Notes under the pieces: model-generated
Database searches by the model: none
The model's input: the letters and a program-made list of their open reading frames with translations, nothing else
What the model was told of the DNA's origin: nothing
From: Struthidea cinerea
Lineage: Eukaryota > Chordata > Aves > Passeriformes > Corcoracidae
DNA length: 64,000 nucleotides
Direction of reading: 5' to 3'
NCBI GenBank assembly: GCA_013397865.1
Contig: VZTI01001284.1
Span: 937,030 to 1,001,029, forward strand
Part shown: positions 39,241 to 48,340 of the stretch, in pieces
How the letters are laid out: every line of letters starts with the position of its first letter
How positions within the stretch are numbered: position 1 is the stretch's first letter
Translations under genes and position numbers: made by a program

Positions 39241-42200
39241 AAGTTACTCTTCTTTATCTCAAAGCCTAATAACTTACTATCTACTTCTGTGTCACAGAGC
39301 TACAAATTTATCACCATCCAAAAAGACATTGGCTATATATGAATATCTAGAACATCAGGACTATTACCAAAAACAAATTTGGAAGTGATATTGAATCTCA
39401 TGCTTTAATGCTTAAGTGATTTGCTGTTAGAGAATAGGCTATTAGAGGACCTGTGGGTGAGATATACTTCACCAATAACTAGGGATTCCTGTATTTTCCT
39501 TAGAAAGATCTAGTAGCAGTCACTCTTAGAAATGGATTGCTGAGCCAGATACACTTCCAGTTTTATCTTGTAGGGCAGTTCTCTTCCCCTGGCTCCAGGC
39601 CAAAGGATTGTATGGATTCTAAGAAACATGGTTGTATGCTCAAGTTTATGGAGATGAATTATTTTTATAGCCTTTAAGTTAAGCAATCAGCTTTAAATGC
39701 ATCTTTACAAATACATATCCACTGATTAAAACAGACAAAAAGCCTTTATCAGTAAGTGATTCGCAGACTGGTTGCATGCCTGAGTTCTGGGTCTGGAGAT
39801 GACTAACTCTGCTTTTCCCATCTAAAATAAAATACTGCTCTGCACTGAATTGTCTTTCACCCGTTGCTGTTATATTTCAGGCCTGAAATAATTCTTCCTG
39901 TTAGTGCAAATTCCTGTTTCGGTCATTGCAAGCTGTGCATAGTAGTGTATAGCAGTCTGAAGAAACCCCTTTTTACTTAATTTCACTGTATTTAATGTTT
40001 TTCCATGACATTTGTGCCATTTCATGCCAATAATTTTACTGTTTTATTTTCTTCAGGGCAATTCTTGCTCATAATTGATACCCATTTCCTAGGACTACCT
40101 TAGAGTTTTAAATATTCAGCCATTCTCTTGTGACCTAGTGATTTTCTTCTCCATAGTCTTTTGACATCATTCATGTGCTTGAGACATGAAGAAAACATCC
40201 TTCAACACTAAAAACTACATGTAGTGAAGGGGGAATTCAGGTTTTCAGATTTTTCAGATTTGTATCACCAGCTGGGGGGAGGGAAAAAAAAACCTCGGGG
40301 AAAAAAAACCTGCCAAGGCAGGCAAGTACTGTTTCATATTAACATCTATCGTCAATGAAGAGGTAAAAATCAAAGCCCCTGTGTGTGAGGCAGGGTTAGT
40401 GAACTGCCAGTGATTCTCCCAGCAACTGACACAAAGGAATCTGTGAGTATCAAAGCTGAGGCAGCAAGCTTAGTGTCAGCTCTTGCCTAGGGAGTAGAAG
40501 AAAACATCACTTTGTCTCTGCTTTCACTGCTTAAACACACACATCATTCACTAGTAACCATTTACTCTGCTGTCAAAACTGTTTCAAGAGAGTGCTACAT
40601 TTGATTAATAGTAAAATGCATGCAAAAGAAAAAAAAGTCTGCTTCCCCTGAGGTACTTAGTTGGGGAGAATTTCTGCATGCACTTCGTAATTTTTCCATC
40701 CTATAAATATGCCTGTAATGTTCCAGAAGTACTCTGTTGCTTCTAGTAAAGTCATTTTTATTAGAGAGCCTGGTGCACTCATCCTAATTCTAGTTAATGC
40801 TCTCTCTCTCAGTGAAGCACATTATGGCATCCTCAGCCTCTCGTACTAACGAAAAAGTGACCAGCACAACCATGTGTGCAGTACATGATTCATAGTGCTG
40901 CTTTCTGAATTGTCCAGTGGGTAATTGCAGTACAAAAACCAGAGAAACAGATGTAGACCCTAAACCTTGGCTGTAAATTTTTGTTTTATGATTATGGGTT
41001 TCAAATGTGCTATGTCACACTGACAAATATACAGTAACACCAGAGGAAATAGATTTCTGACTTGAACTTGTGCTTTTTATTTCACTTATAGCTAAGAATA
41101 TGTTTATTGTAAAGTTTCTGCTATCACAGTCTGAGAGAAAACAGATCAAAGCACTGATGTGAAACCACAATTTCTTTTCATGGACAAAGTTGAAGATATT
41201 GAAAAGTTGTTGCCTCCTCACACCTTTATGGGTGCTGGGTAGGCAGTTAAAATATGTGGCAATACTTAAAGTTTCATTACTTTTGAAGTAGAGGACTACT
41301 AATAAGCACAATAATTATGACTAGTCCTGATCTAAATTAGAAAATATCCCCCATTTTATGAATGTAGCTTTTCCTGATCCTCTGTTGTAGAAAAACAAGT
41401 ATTGTGCTATTTCAAAGTGAAATAAGAGATGCATAGATTATTGTATTGTAGAAATAGTGTGTGAGCAAACCATTGGGCTATTTGAGGAATTTTTTAATTA
41501 CATGTGCATTTAGTAATAAATATAAGCATTGGTGCAACTATTACTTATAATAAAGCACAATGAGCTACCTGGCTCATTTTGATACAGTGAGAAAAAGCAG
41601 TCTTTTTCCAATTTGTACATACTTAAGCATCACTTCCCGACATTTACTTTCAGAAGTTGCCACTCTACATTTTGAGGTACAACCTACAGGTACTATTTTT
41701 GAATATGGTATTACAAGACTGCTAATAGGATAAACATAACTGTATTTCTGTTTGTCTGATTCTGTTTACTTTTAACTCACACAGGCAACATATTTTTCTT
41801 GGCATAAGCTTAAACTGTTCCAAGAACCCTGGTCCCCACAAAAAGCTGTTTTCTCCCTAAATTGGAGACTGAAAAAAACATACTGTGTTTTGTGTCATCC
41901 TTTCCAGTTATTTTTGTGGTGATACATTACGTATTCCAAATTTCTCGTGCATCCTGTGTTGTCTGGTTAGAAAATAACTGTCTTTTAATTTAGCTTTGCT
42001 ATTCCAAACAAAACTGTAGCAATGTAGCCAGCCAAGATTAAAAAAAAAAAAAGTTTAGCCACTTTTCCACTTGGCTATTTTAATGCAACAAACACTGTTT
42101 TGCTGTGCTGAAATAGTTTAAACAAGCCTTCCCTGAAGGATGGCTTTTTCAGTAAGTGTATGCTGTGCATAAATTTTGGATTAGAGAGTGTCAGGGGCTT

Positions 42201-43941
42201 CTTCAGCTGCAGGAGTTCAGGCTGGGGGAAGACACCCCAAAGGGCTGAGAAAGTCCTTAAAAAGTCCTTTAAAAAGACGCTATTAAACTCCAGCATTTAT
42301 AACTCTTCAGCCTGAAGGGAAGAGGGAAAGAGAGGCTGCCTGCTGAAGGGACAACTACAGCTCTCCCGTTGAGGGGGGAAGGAGACTAAGAAAAGCTTTT
42401 GTTTTAATCTCTTCAAAAGGATTCGCTTCCAGATTGCAGCAGGTCTTTTTGCTGGCCGCTGGTTTTCAATGTGGGTATATCAGTTTCAGGGAACAAGTGC
42501 GTGTGCTGTGTGGGGGATTTGTTTTCTGGTTTGGGTTTGTTTTTTTTTTTAATTCTTGAATCTGTGTGAAAAGTTTTGTTAATACAATCTGCAGGCATTG
42601 TCAGAGAGCTTTCGGTTCATCAAAGGACTTTTTGTGGAGAGGGGACACCACATCCATTAAAGTGGCTGCGCAGGTCCCAGGGTGAGTCTCTCTCCAGCAT
42701 TTCTTTACGGTCGCCAGTGGTGTGCCATGCCTGCTCAGTGTGCCCCTCTGCCCGACTCCCATCTTGGGCTTTGCAAGAAATGGGCAATAATCAAGTGTTC
42801 AGTTTTCTAGTTGCTGCACCCGAGCTTGCTTTGGAGCGGGGAAGCAAGGCTCCTGTGTGCCTTGCTCCTGGATGATGCTCACTGCTGGGGCTGAGGTGGC
42901 TTGGCTTATTCATTTAAAATGAAAGCATGCATGTGGTTATTGAGCTCATGTCCTTTCCATTGGGGCGGAGGGAGTGTTCCCAGGCTGTTGTTTTTAATTT
43001 TTAAATTGTCCATAGGAATAAGGACTGGTGGAAGCCTCCATGGAGTCTTTCTTGGTGAGCAAGATTTTGGAGAAGGTAGTTGCCTACCTAAAAAGCGCCG
43101 AGCTCTCTGCTGGCTTCATGCCAGTGGTGGGCCCACACAGGGCTGGCTGTGGCATCGCGGCCACAGACTTGGGAAGGCTTTGACACCTACTCTGGCCATG
43201 AGGGAGGGCTGTCGGCAGTGTGGTTTAGCACAGACCGTAGTGGGTGGGAGCAGCCCCTTGCCTTCAGAGTGCCTGTGAGGGCTTGGCCGGGGCCGCCTGC
43301 CCCAGGGCGGTCTTCCCTCTCAGCACCACGGGCTGGGTCCTGTTCCCCACGGATTAGCTCGTGGCCTTTCTCTCCTCCTGGGGAGCTGGGGCTCATTAGC
43401 CCTCTGAAAGCTGATACAGCCCCTCCGGGGCCACACGAGCGGCCCCAGCCCCTCTCTGCTAATCAGAGACAGGCAGGACCCGGCGGCGGCGGGGCTGGGA
43501 GGGAGAAGAGGGGGTGCGTGGCTGCTTCCTGCCCTGGGCTCAGTGGTGGGGACAGGCCCTCCCGGGCAGTGCCAGATCTGACCCATCGGGGAAGCCAGGG
43601 AGCGCTGGGTGACTTAGGAGCCAGGGTGAGGGATAGATGGTGCGGAGAGATGGGGCCTGACCGCCCCCCCGCCCAGGAGGGACGGGCTCCTGTGATTCCC
43701 CGCTGGGAGAGGGGCTGGCACCGGCCATCGCCCCTGCGAGTGGTATTGAGCGGGGTCCCCGCCGGTGGCATTGAGCGGGGTGCCTGCTGGCGTGTGCCGG
43801 GGCAGCGCCAGGATGAAGCTGCTCCCAGCCCAGCCCAGCCCAGCCCGCCAGCCCAGCAGCTGGGGCGAAGCCCGTGTCTCTGGCTGTGGAACCGCGGCAG
43901 CGCCTGCGCCTCGCTCGTGGCCTCTCCGGGGAGGAAAGGAA

Positions 43942-43969
<28 letters not shown>
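43942..43969 (+). repeat. (TG)14 microsatellite
   Basis: Fourteen uninterrupted TG units lie about 430 bases before the inferred RARB start, followed directly by a purine tract (GAGGGAGGGAGGGGGG, 43969-43984). Alternating TG can adopt Z-DNA, and such runs are often length-polymorphic. It produces a spurious CVCVCV-type open frame. Confidence 0.95.
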
Positions 43970-43972
<3 letters not shown>

Positions 43973-44091
43973 GAGGGAGGGGGGCACACAACTTTCAGCA
44001 AATTGAGCTGGAATTTTCAAAATCTCCGTTCCCTACAACCGCTGAAAACACTGCTGTTTTACTTCCCACCCCCCTTCCCCTCCTCCTCGTT

Positions 44092-44125
44092 GTTGTTGTG
44101 TTTGTTTGTTTTTTTTTTTAATTAC
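44092..44125 (+). repeat. TTG/TTTG and poly-T low-complexity tract
   Basis: Short TTG and TTTG units lead into a run of T about 275 bases upstream of the inferred RARB start. It is simple sequence with no coding potential and interrupts the CpG island. Confidence 0.75.
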
Positions 44126-44299
44126 TTTATTATTTTGGATCTTTTTGTAAGTTGCGCTGCCCGTCCGCACCCGCCCGCTCGGCGGCCGCGGGGCGACTCC
44201 GGCAGGGCTGGGGCTCTCCTTTGCCTGCCCGCCCGCCTGCCTGGCTTTTTTGCAGGGCTGCTGGGAGTTGTGAAGGCGTGTGAGAATCCTGGGAGCTGG

Positions 44300-44307
44300 T
44301 GATGTCA
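44300..44307 (+). promoter_or_regulatory. RARB: CRE-like element (TGATGTCA)
   Basis: TGATGTCA is one base from the palindromic CRE consensus TGACGTCA. It sits about 100 bases before the inferred start. A CRE-related site at this position is known in mammalian RARB beta-2 promoters, where CREB/ATF or AP-1 family factors act with RAR/RXR. Factor binding here is inferred. Confidence 0.75.
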
Positions 44308-44315
44308 GACCGCTT

Positions 44316-44321
44316 GGGTCA
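44316..44321 (+). promoter_or_regulatory. RARB: Auxiliary nuclear-receptor half-site (GGGTCA)
   Basis: A lone GGGTCA lies between the CRE-like site and the DR5 element. A half-site at this place is present in the mammalian promoter that I recall and has been treated as an auxiliary element. A single half-site is common by chance, so conserved position is the main support. Confidence 0.5.
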
Positions 44322-44345
44322 TTTGAAGGTTAGCAGCCTGGGAAG

Positions 44346-44362
44346 GGTTCACGGAAAGTTCA
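44346..44362 (+). promoter_or_regulatory. RARB: Retinoic acid response element (DR5, beta-RARE)
   Basis: Two direct half-sites, GGTTCA (44346-44351) and AGTTCA (44357-44362), are separated by the five bases CGGAA. This is the classic DR5 element bound by RAR/RXR heterodimers, which makes RARB beta-2 inducible by retinoic acid. It ends 6 bases before the TATA box, as in mammals. The spacer differs from the human CCGAA that I recall by one base, outside both half-sites. Confidence 0.95.
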
Positions 44363-44368
44363 CTCGCA

Positions 44369-44375
44369 TATATTA
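44369..44375 (+). promoter_or_regulatory. RARB: TATA box of the RARB beta-2 promoter
   Basis: The sequence TATATTA follows the retinoic acid response element, within CGCATATATTAGGC, which matches the remembered mammalian promoter. It predicts a start site about 25-30 bases downstream, near 44400. Confidence 0.85.
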
Positions 44376-44389
44376 GGCAATTCAATCTT

Positions 44390-44410
44390 TCATTCCCTGT
44401 GACACAAGTA
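44390..44410 (+). promoter_or_regulatory. RARB: Inferred transcription start region of RARB beta-2
   Basis: The start is placed here only from the distance to the TATA box at 44369 and from the known leader length in mammals. The local sequence (CATTCCCTGTGACACAAG) resembles the human start region. No base can be fixed from sequence alone. Confidence 0.6.
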
Positions 44411-44590
44411 GTAGGAAGTGAGCTGTTCAGAGGCAGAAGCATCTATTCACGGCCGAGGGGGATCCCGAGCCTCCACCGGAGCTGTTTTATCCCGGGGAGG
44501 TGGGCGATTGGCACGGCGTGGGACGCGGCACACACCCGGCGAGCGCCCCAGGAGCTGGACTGACTCTCAAGAAATTTTAGGGGGAAATTG

Positions 44591-44722
44591 ATGGTAGTTA
44601 AAACTTGGAATGCGGCTTGCATCCCCCCATCTTGCTGGATTGGCTGGGCAGCCTGGAAAATGGTAAATGATCATTTGGATCAATTACAGGCTTTTAGCTG
44701 TGTTGTCTGTCATAATTCATGA
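44591..44722 (+). promoter_or_regulatory. Upstream ORF A in RARB leader (43 codons)
   Basis: ATG at 44591 opens a 43-codon frame ending TGA at 44720. Its context is moderate (T at -3, G at +4). A second in-frame ATG at 44660 has a strong context (A at -3, G at +4) and gives a 20-codon product starting MVNDHLDQLQ. That C-terminal part matches an upstream ORF of mammalian RARB beta-2 as I recall it. The first 23 codons appear to be an extension not present in the human leader. Upstream ORFs in this leader are known to reduce and pattern RAR-beta-2 translation in mouse. Confidence 0.7.
44610..44666 (+). promoter_or_regulatory. Upstream ORF B in RARB leader (18 codons)
   Basis: ATG at 44610 (G at -3) reads 18 codons to TAA at 44664. 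It lies inside upstream ORF A in another frame, and its stop is directly followed by the ATG of ORF C. This part of the leader is less like the remembered human sequence, so the ORF may be lineage-specific. Confidence 0.5.
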
Positions 44723-44822
44723 TTCTGGTCTGGGAAAAAGACCAACAGCCTACGTGCCAAAAAAGGGGCAGAGTTTGATGGAGTTGGGTGTACTTTTATG
44801 TGCCATTTTCCTCCACACCTAG
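44667..44822 (+). promoter_or_regulatory. Upstream ORF C in RARB leader (51 codons)
   Basis: ATG at 44667 opens 51 codons ending TAG at 44820, starting MIIWINYRLL. Length and sequence agree closely with the longest upstream ORF of the human leader as I recall it, with most differences conservative. The start context is weak (T at -3). Its ATG abuts the stop of ORF B and overlaps ORF A, so ribosomes would have to choose or reinitiate. It closes 39 bases before the receptor start codon. Confidence 0.7.
44719..44778 (+). promoter_or_regulatory. Upstream ORF D in RARB leader (19 codons)
   Basis: ATG at 44719 overlaps the stop region of upstream ORF A and reads 19 codons to TGA at 44776 in a third frame. 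The context is weak (T at -3). The surrounding bases are conserved with the remembered human leader, so a matching frame probably exists there. Confidence 0.5.
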
Positions 44823-44869
44823 AGGAAAGCACTTTTGCAGGCATTCTGTGCAGGGGGAATCATGTTTGA
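44798..44869 (+). promoter_or_regulatory. Upstream ORF E overlapping the RARB start codon (23 codons)
   Basis: ATG at 44798 reads 23 codons to TGA at 44867, past the receptor ATG at 44862 and in another frame. Ribosomes that start here cannot simply reinitiate at the receptor start. The context is weak (T at -3, T at +4), so leaky scanning is expected. In the human leader as I recall it, the nearby upstream ATG closes before the receptor start, so the overlap may be particular to this lineage. Confidence 0.55.
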
Positions 44870-45018
44870 CTGTATGGACGTTCTAGCAGTGAGCCCTGCT
44901 CAGATGCTGGATTTCTACACTGCGAGTCCGTCTTCCTGCATGCTCCAGGAGAAGGCTCTCAAAGCATGCTTCAGTGGATTGGCACAAACAGAGTGGCAAC
45001 ACCGGCACAGTGCTCAAT
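44862..45018 (+). CDS. RARB: Retinoic acid receptor beta, isoform beta-2, first coding exon (partial gene)
   Basis: This exon encodes the first 52 residues of the ligand-activated nuclear receptor RAR-beta, isoform 2, plus the first base of codon 53. The translation starts MFDCMDVLAVSP and continues through DFYTASPSSCMLQEKALKA to QTEWQHRHSAQ. That is the beta-2-specific A region (AF-1 transactivation domain) as I recall it from mammals, with a few substitutions such as AVSPAQM for the human SVSPGQI. The protein works in the nucleus as a heterodimer with RXR on retinoic acid response elements. The ATG at 44862 is chosen because it matches the family start and has A at -3; a reading upstream to 44835 would need TTG. 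A second in-frame ATG lies at 44874. The exon ends in phase 1 at a GTAGGT donor. The DNA-binding and ligand-binding exons lie beyond the window. Identification rests on remembered protein sequence and on agreement of promoter, leader and splice site. Confidence 0.96.
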
Positions 45019-45024
45019 GTAGGT
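45019..45024 (+). other. RARB: Splice donor after RARB beta-2 first coding exon
   Basis: GTAGGT directly follows the last exon base and is a good 5' splice site. It splits codon 53 after its first base, which suits the known continuation of the receptor (serine, then the common IETQ region). The acceptor lies outside the window. Confidence 0.9.
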
Positions 45025-45056
45025 CCCAACTGTTATTTTTCCACTTTAAAGCAATT

Positions 45057-45110
45057 ACTATTATTATAATTATTATTGTTGTTGTTGTTATTTAATTTAT
45101 TTATTTACTT
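45057..45110 (+). repeat. ATT/GTT/TTTA low-complexity tract
   Basis: Runs of ATT, then GTT, then TTTA units begin about 40 bases into the intron after the RARB exon. They extend the open frame past the splice site as a run of I and V, which is not coding. Confidence 0.85.
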
Positions 45111-45400
45111 GCATGTATTTAAAAAAGAAAGACTGGTAATTAAGCGCAGAGGTAATGAGGGGTGGGGTGAGTTTTTGTGCAAAATGTGGTTTGAAAGCTT
45201 TTTTTCACCTTTTGGCAAGAAAGGAAAAAGGAAAGAAGCACCGGACTTCTTTCTGTTTATCCCTTCTCATGTGGCATATTGATCCTAACAACTGTTGTGG
45301 ATCCAAACAGAAACACATAAAATCGTAATGTAGTACAGCATATACTTGCAAAACTTCAACCAGTGAAGGACGAATTTACATAACATCTCTCTGTTAGGTT

Positions 45401-45410
45401 CCCCCCCCCC
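45401..45410 (+). repeat. C10 homopolymer
   Basis: Ten consecutive C in the RARB intron; likely prone to length error in sequencing. Confidence 0.9.
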
Positions 45411-47848
45411 AATCTAATTTTGTAGCACATTTGATAATCAGGACGCATGTTGTCTTAAAGTGCATTTTAGCAGAGCAGCCAAGCAATTAAAATGTTGATC
45501 TCTAGAGTTCTTGCAAACATGTGGAATTGCAGTGGGTAGGTGCCATTCCAAAAATCAGACAGTAGTTATAAGTTTCCAAAGAAAAGGCAATATTTCTTTG
45601 TACTGACCTTGCTGCCACCTTTCTTCTTCACTTTGTTGCTCTAAGAAGTTGCTGTTTTGCTAGAAAACTACTTACTGTGAACACCCTTTGCGTTTAACCA
45701 TCAATTATTTCTATACCTTGAGATTCAGACAGCAATGCACTGTTAACAGAGGAGTGAGAGTTAGTGGCAGGACACTTCTGAAAATGTGTTATTATGTTAT
45801 ATGGTCTTGGTTTGTTGCTGAAATATATAGATGATAAACAATAGCAGTATTTTAACACCCCAGTTTCAAGTTTGAGAAGTGACAAAAAGTGCCAGAAAAC
45901 ATCACCTTATACTATGCTTAAAAGCTTGCAGGATGCTTCACTGCTCTGACGGTGATTTAGATAAATGACTTGGCTATCTATCAAAATGTTTTTAGCACGC
46001 TCTCGGGCACTTCAGTACACCATTAACTGTATAGTGCTGTTGCAAATTTCTGTTTTGTGGTATGTTTAAAAGTTAACTAGGAATTAGAAGAGTTCTCTCT
46101 TCGACATTTCAAAGGGATAGAGAGGGTAATTGAAAAATAAATTTAACAGTGTTTGGTGAAATAGTGTGTTTCGCTCGGCTCGAAAGTTTTCAGACACCAT
46201 ATGACATTTGTGTGGGTTGAGTAATGAAAACAAAATTGTAAAAATCAGTGACTACCAGCCTACAACACTGCAAATGTTTTGATGTCTTTACAGTTAAAAG
46301 GAGACTGTGAAGTTCAGCATGGGATATTTATTTTCTTCTCACTGTTTTCAAAACGCTTCAAACAAAATATGAAACAAAGCTTTTACTTCAAAATAGTGTT
46401 ACTAGCTATGGGAGAGCTTCAGTTAGCAAAACCAAAAATCCAAACCAGATGTTTTGCTAAAAATGCATTTTCCTCCTTTCGTGGTTTAAACTTTAGTATA
46501 ACTTCAGCGGTGATATTGCGGAAACTTGGAATTAAATAAACTTTCCTGAAGTAGGAACCATATATACTCTTGTTAAAAGCTTACACTCACAAAATACTCT
46601 TTAAATAACTTCTGGCTTTAAAATGTCCTGCTCTTTCTCTTGTATGTTGTTAATACCTAGAAGCAGGATTCTTAAAAACAAAATATATGGTGTTTGTTCT
46701 TGGGCAAGTTAAACACAGGATTACCCTTATCAGAATGGAATGAGTGGTAAATATGTTATTTGCCTAGGGCCTGTGATAAGAGACAAGTGTTGATAACAGG
46801 GAAGTTTAGCTAATCAAAGAAACTCATATTAACAAGAGTAAATAAAAATACAGGAAAATGTGTTCAGGAATCCAGTCTTGTAACTTAGTGAGCAGTAAGG
46901 ATTAATCTTCACTGCATGGGAATTTAAAATCGGGCCGAAACCTGAATCATAATACGGTGGCTGTAATTTGAACTGTGAGAGTTAATGGTATAGAAATGTG
47001 GAAAAACAATTCAGTTAGAGTCCAAATTAAGATTTCTGTTCAAAATATTAAAGTAAATTTTGTTTTCAGTTTTGAAGAAACTGTATGCCTTTTATGCATG
47101 AATAAATATATAAACGGATTATGAAATACTAAAATTCTCTCAAAGTGTAAGATTTTTATCTTGCATTTCATGAAAATATGCCACAATTAGAATTTTTGTG
47201 TTCCAGAAAGCTTTTAATAGTTTAAGGGTTGCTCCAGTGCTTATAAATACAAAGACAGCAATGTTTAATTCTAACTCTAGCATTTTCTGATTCTCCATTT
47301 TTAAGAAGACCTCTGTGACTTAATGTAATGTAATAATAATCAAATTTTGTAATTTTTATAAGTGTGGTAGGGTTTTTTTGGTTTAATGTGGTGTTTTATT
47401 TTTGGCTCTGCAGAAAAAAGCAGTACACCTGCAGCCGTTGCCTTAGGCCTTAGAAATATTGCTTTGATAGAGATGTGATTGTAGAGCAAAAGGTAAATGG
47501 TTGTTGAGGGAATAGTACATGGATAGTGCGAACTCAGAGCAGGCCAGTAACAATCCCAGACAGCATCAGGGTTTCAGCTGAAATGCTGGCAAAATTGGCC
47601 ATTGCAGGGTTTAGGGCAGAATGCTGTAGGTCTCCAACTTCAGCACATCTTCCGTATGTTAATCCTGTTACAATTCACTAAGCTAGTGCATTCCTGCAGC
47701 ATCATGAATTTTCTAGTCCACGAAGGTCTGCAAAGTAAAAATAGAGGATAAGACACAACCCAAACATGACCTTAACTTGTGTGGTATTTTTTTCCTCTCC
47801 CCTGTGGGAGGAAAAACCTGCCCTGGGTTTGCAACGCAACTGTTAGCC

Positions 47849-47865
47849 ACTGCGTATTGCGCAGT
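47849..47865. repeat. Short dyad ACTGCG/CGCAGT
   Basis: Perfect 6-bp arms flank TATTG. The centre, ATTGCGCAG, resembles a C/EBP-type site. It lies in the RARB intron, about 2.8 kb after the exon. Confidence 0.45.
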
Positions 47866-48320
47866 GTGTTACAAGAATGCAAAAAACCCCCTGATTTTGC
47901 ACTCATATGAGGTTATGTTTTATGTGATTCTAGTTATATTGTTGTAGATTTAAAATGGAATTATTTGTTTGCAAAGAAAATTTTGGAGTCAGAAATGGGA
48001 CTGGAACCAATGGCACTTTTAATCGTAATTCGTTCTCGCTTCTTTTGTCGTAAGATAAAAATCAGGTCGGTATAATCAAATTAGACAAAGATAGTTCTTA
48101 AAAGGACAAAAGAGTTAAGATTGCAAGAATGAGTAACTTATGGTTTCTTAAGTAAGAATCTTCTGCTCCCTCGTAGTGCAGTGGCAACAAATACTGAGAG
48201 AAAACCAGTAACTTTTGGTGAAACGAGCTAACTAAATACTGCAGAAGTGGGAACAGGACAGGTCCTGAGAGAGGAGCTGCAAAGAATGGAGATCTGACCT
48301 TGGAAAAGCCTATTAAAAAA

Positions 48321-48340
48321 AGTCTTCATTAGTCTTCATT
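48321..48340 (+). repeat. Exact 10-bp tandem duplication
   Basis: AGTCTTCATT occurs twice head to tail in the RARB intron. It looks like a replication-slippage event. Confidence 0.8.

Larger units (their letters stand above)
37271..43139. other. Non-coding DNA between the candidate exon and the RARB CpG island
   Basis: No supported gene. Holds the 18-bp palindrome at 38734, the G/T tract at 39175 and a poly-A run at about 42040-42052. GC content starts to rise after about 42600 towards the CpG island. Confidence 0.7.
43140..44600. promoter_or_regulatory. CpG island over the RARB beta-2 promoter
   Basis: This segment is visibly rich in G, C and CpG against an AT-rich surround. The densest parts are 43440-43500, 43680-43920, 44160-44240 and 44450-44560. 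It covers the promoter and the 5' part of the leader. A stretch at 43970-44150 inside it is CpG-poor. Borders are judged by eye. Methylation of this promoter region is a known silencing route for RARB in mammalian tumours; no inference on methylation here. Confidence 0.8.
44400..44861 (+). other. RARB: RARB beta-2 5' untranslated leader
   Basis: The unspliced leader runs from the inferred start site, about 25-30 bases after the TATA box, to the start codon. Its length of about 460 nt agrees with what I recall for mammalian beta-2 mRNA. Long parts of its 3' half (roughly 44640-44860) look nearly identical to the remembered human leader, whereas 44420-44635 is more diverged. It contains six or more ATGs forming five upstream ORFs, annotated separately. 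The exact 5' end is inferred, not seen. Confidence 0.8.

Noticed and set aside
43149..43970. 273-codon plus-strand open frame, the longest in the window
   Set aside because: It starts with GTG, lies in the CpG island where stop codons are rare, ends in a CVCV run from the TG microsatellite and shows no domain. Overlapping open frames on both strands of the same DNA have the same cause.
43463..44020. 185- and 153-codon minus-strand frames opposite the CpG island
   Set aside because: Histidine/threonine runs come from the TG repeat; proline/alanine/glycine-rich text reflects GC content. No start context or homology supports them.
44835..44861. Upstream extension of the RARB reading frame (nine codons)
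   Set aside because: It would need a TTG start; the known isoform start is the ATG at 44862, and the extension lies in the conserved leader.
45019..45095. Continuation of the RARB frame beyond the exon
   Set aside because: A strong donor and the family's known exon boundary fall at 45018/45019. The continuation is low-complexity I/V text from ATT/GTT repeats.
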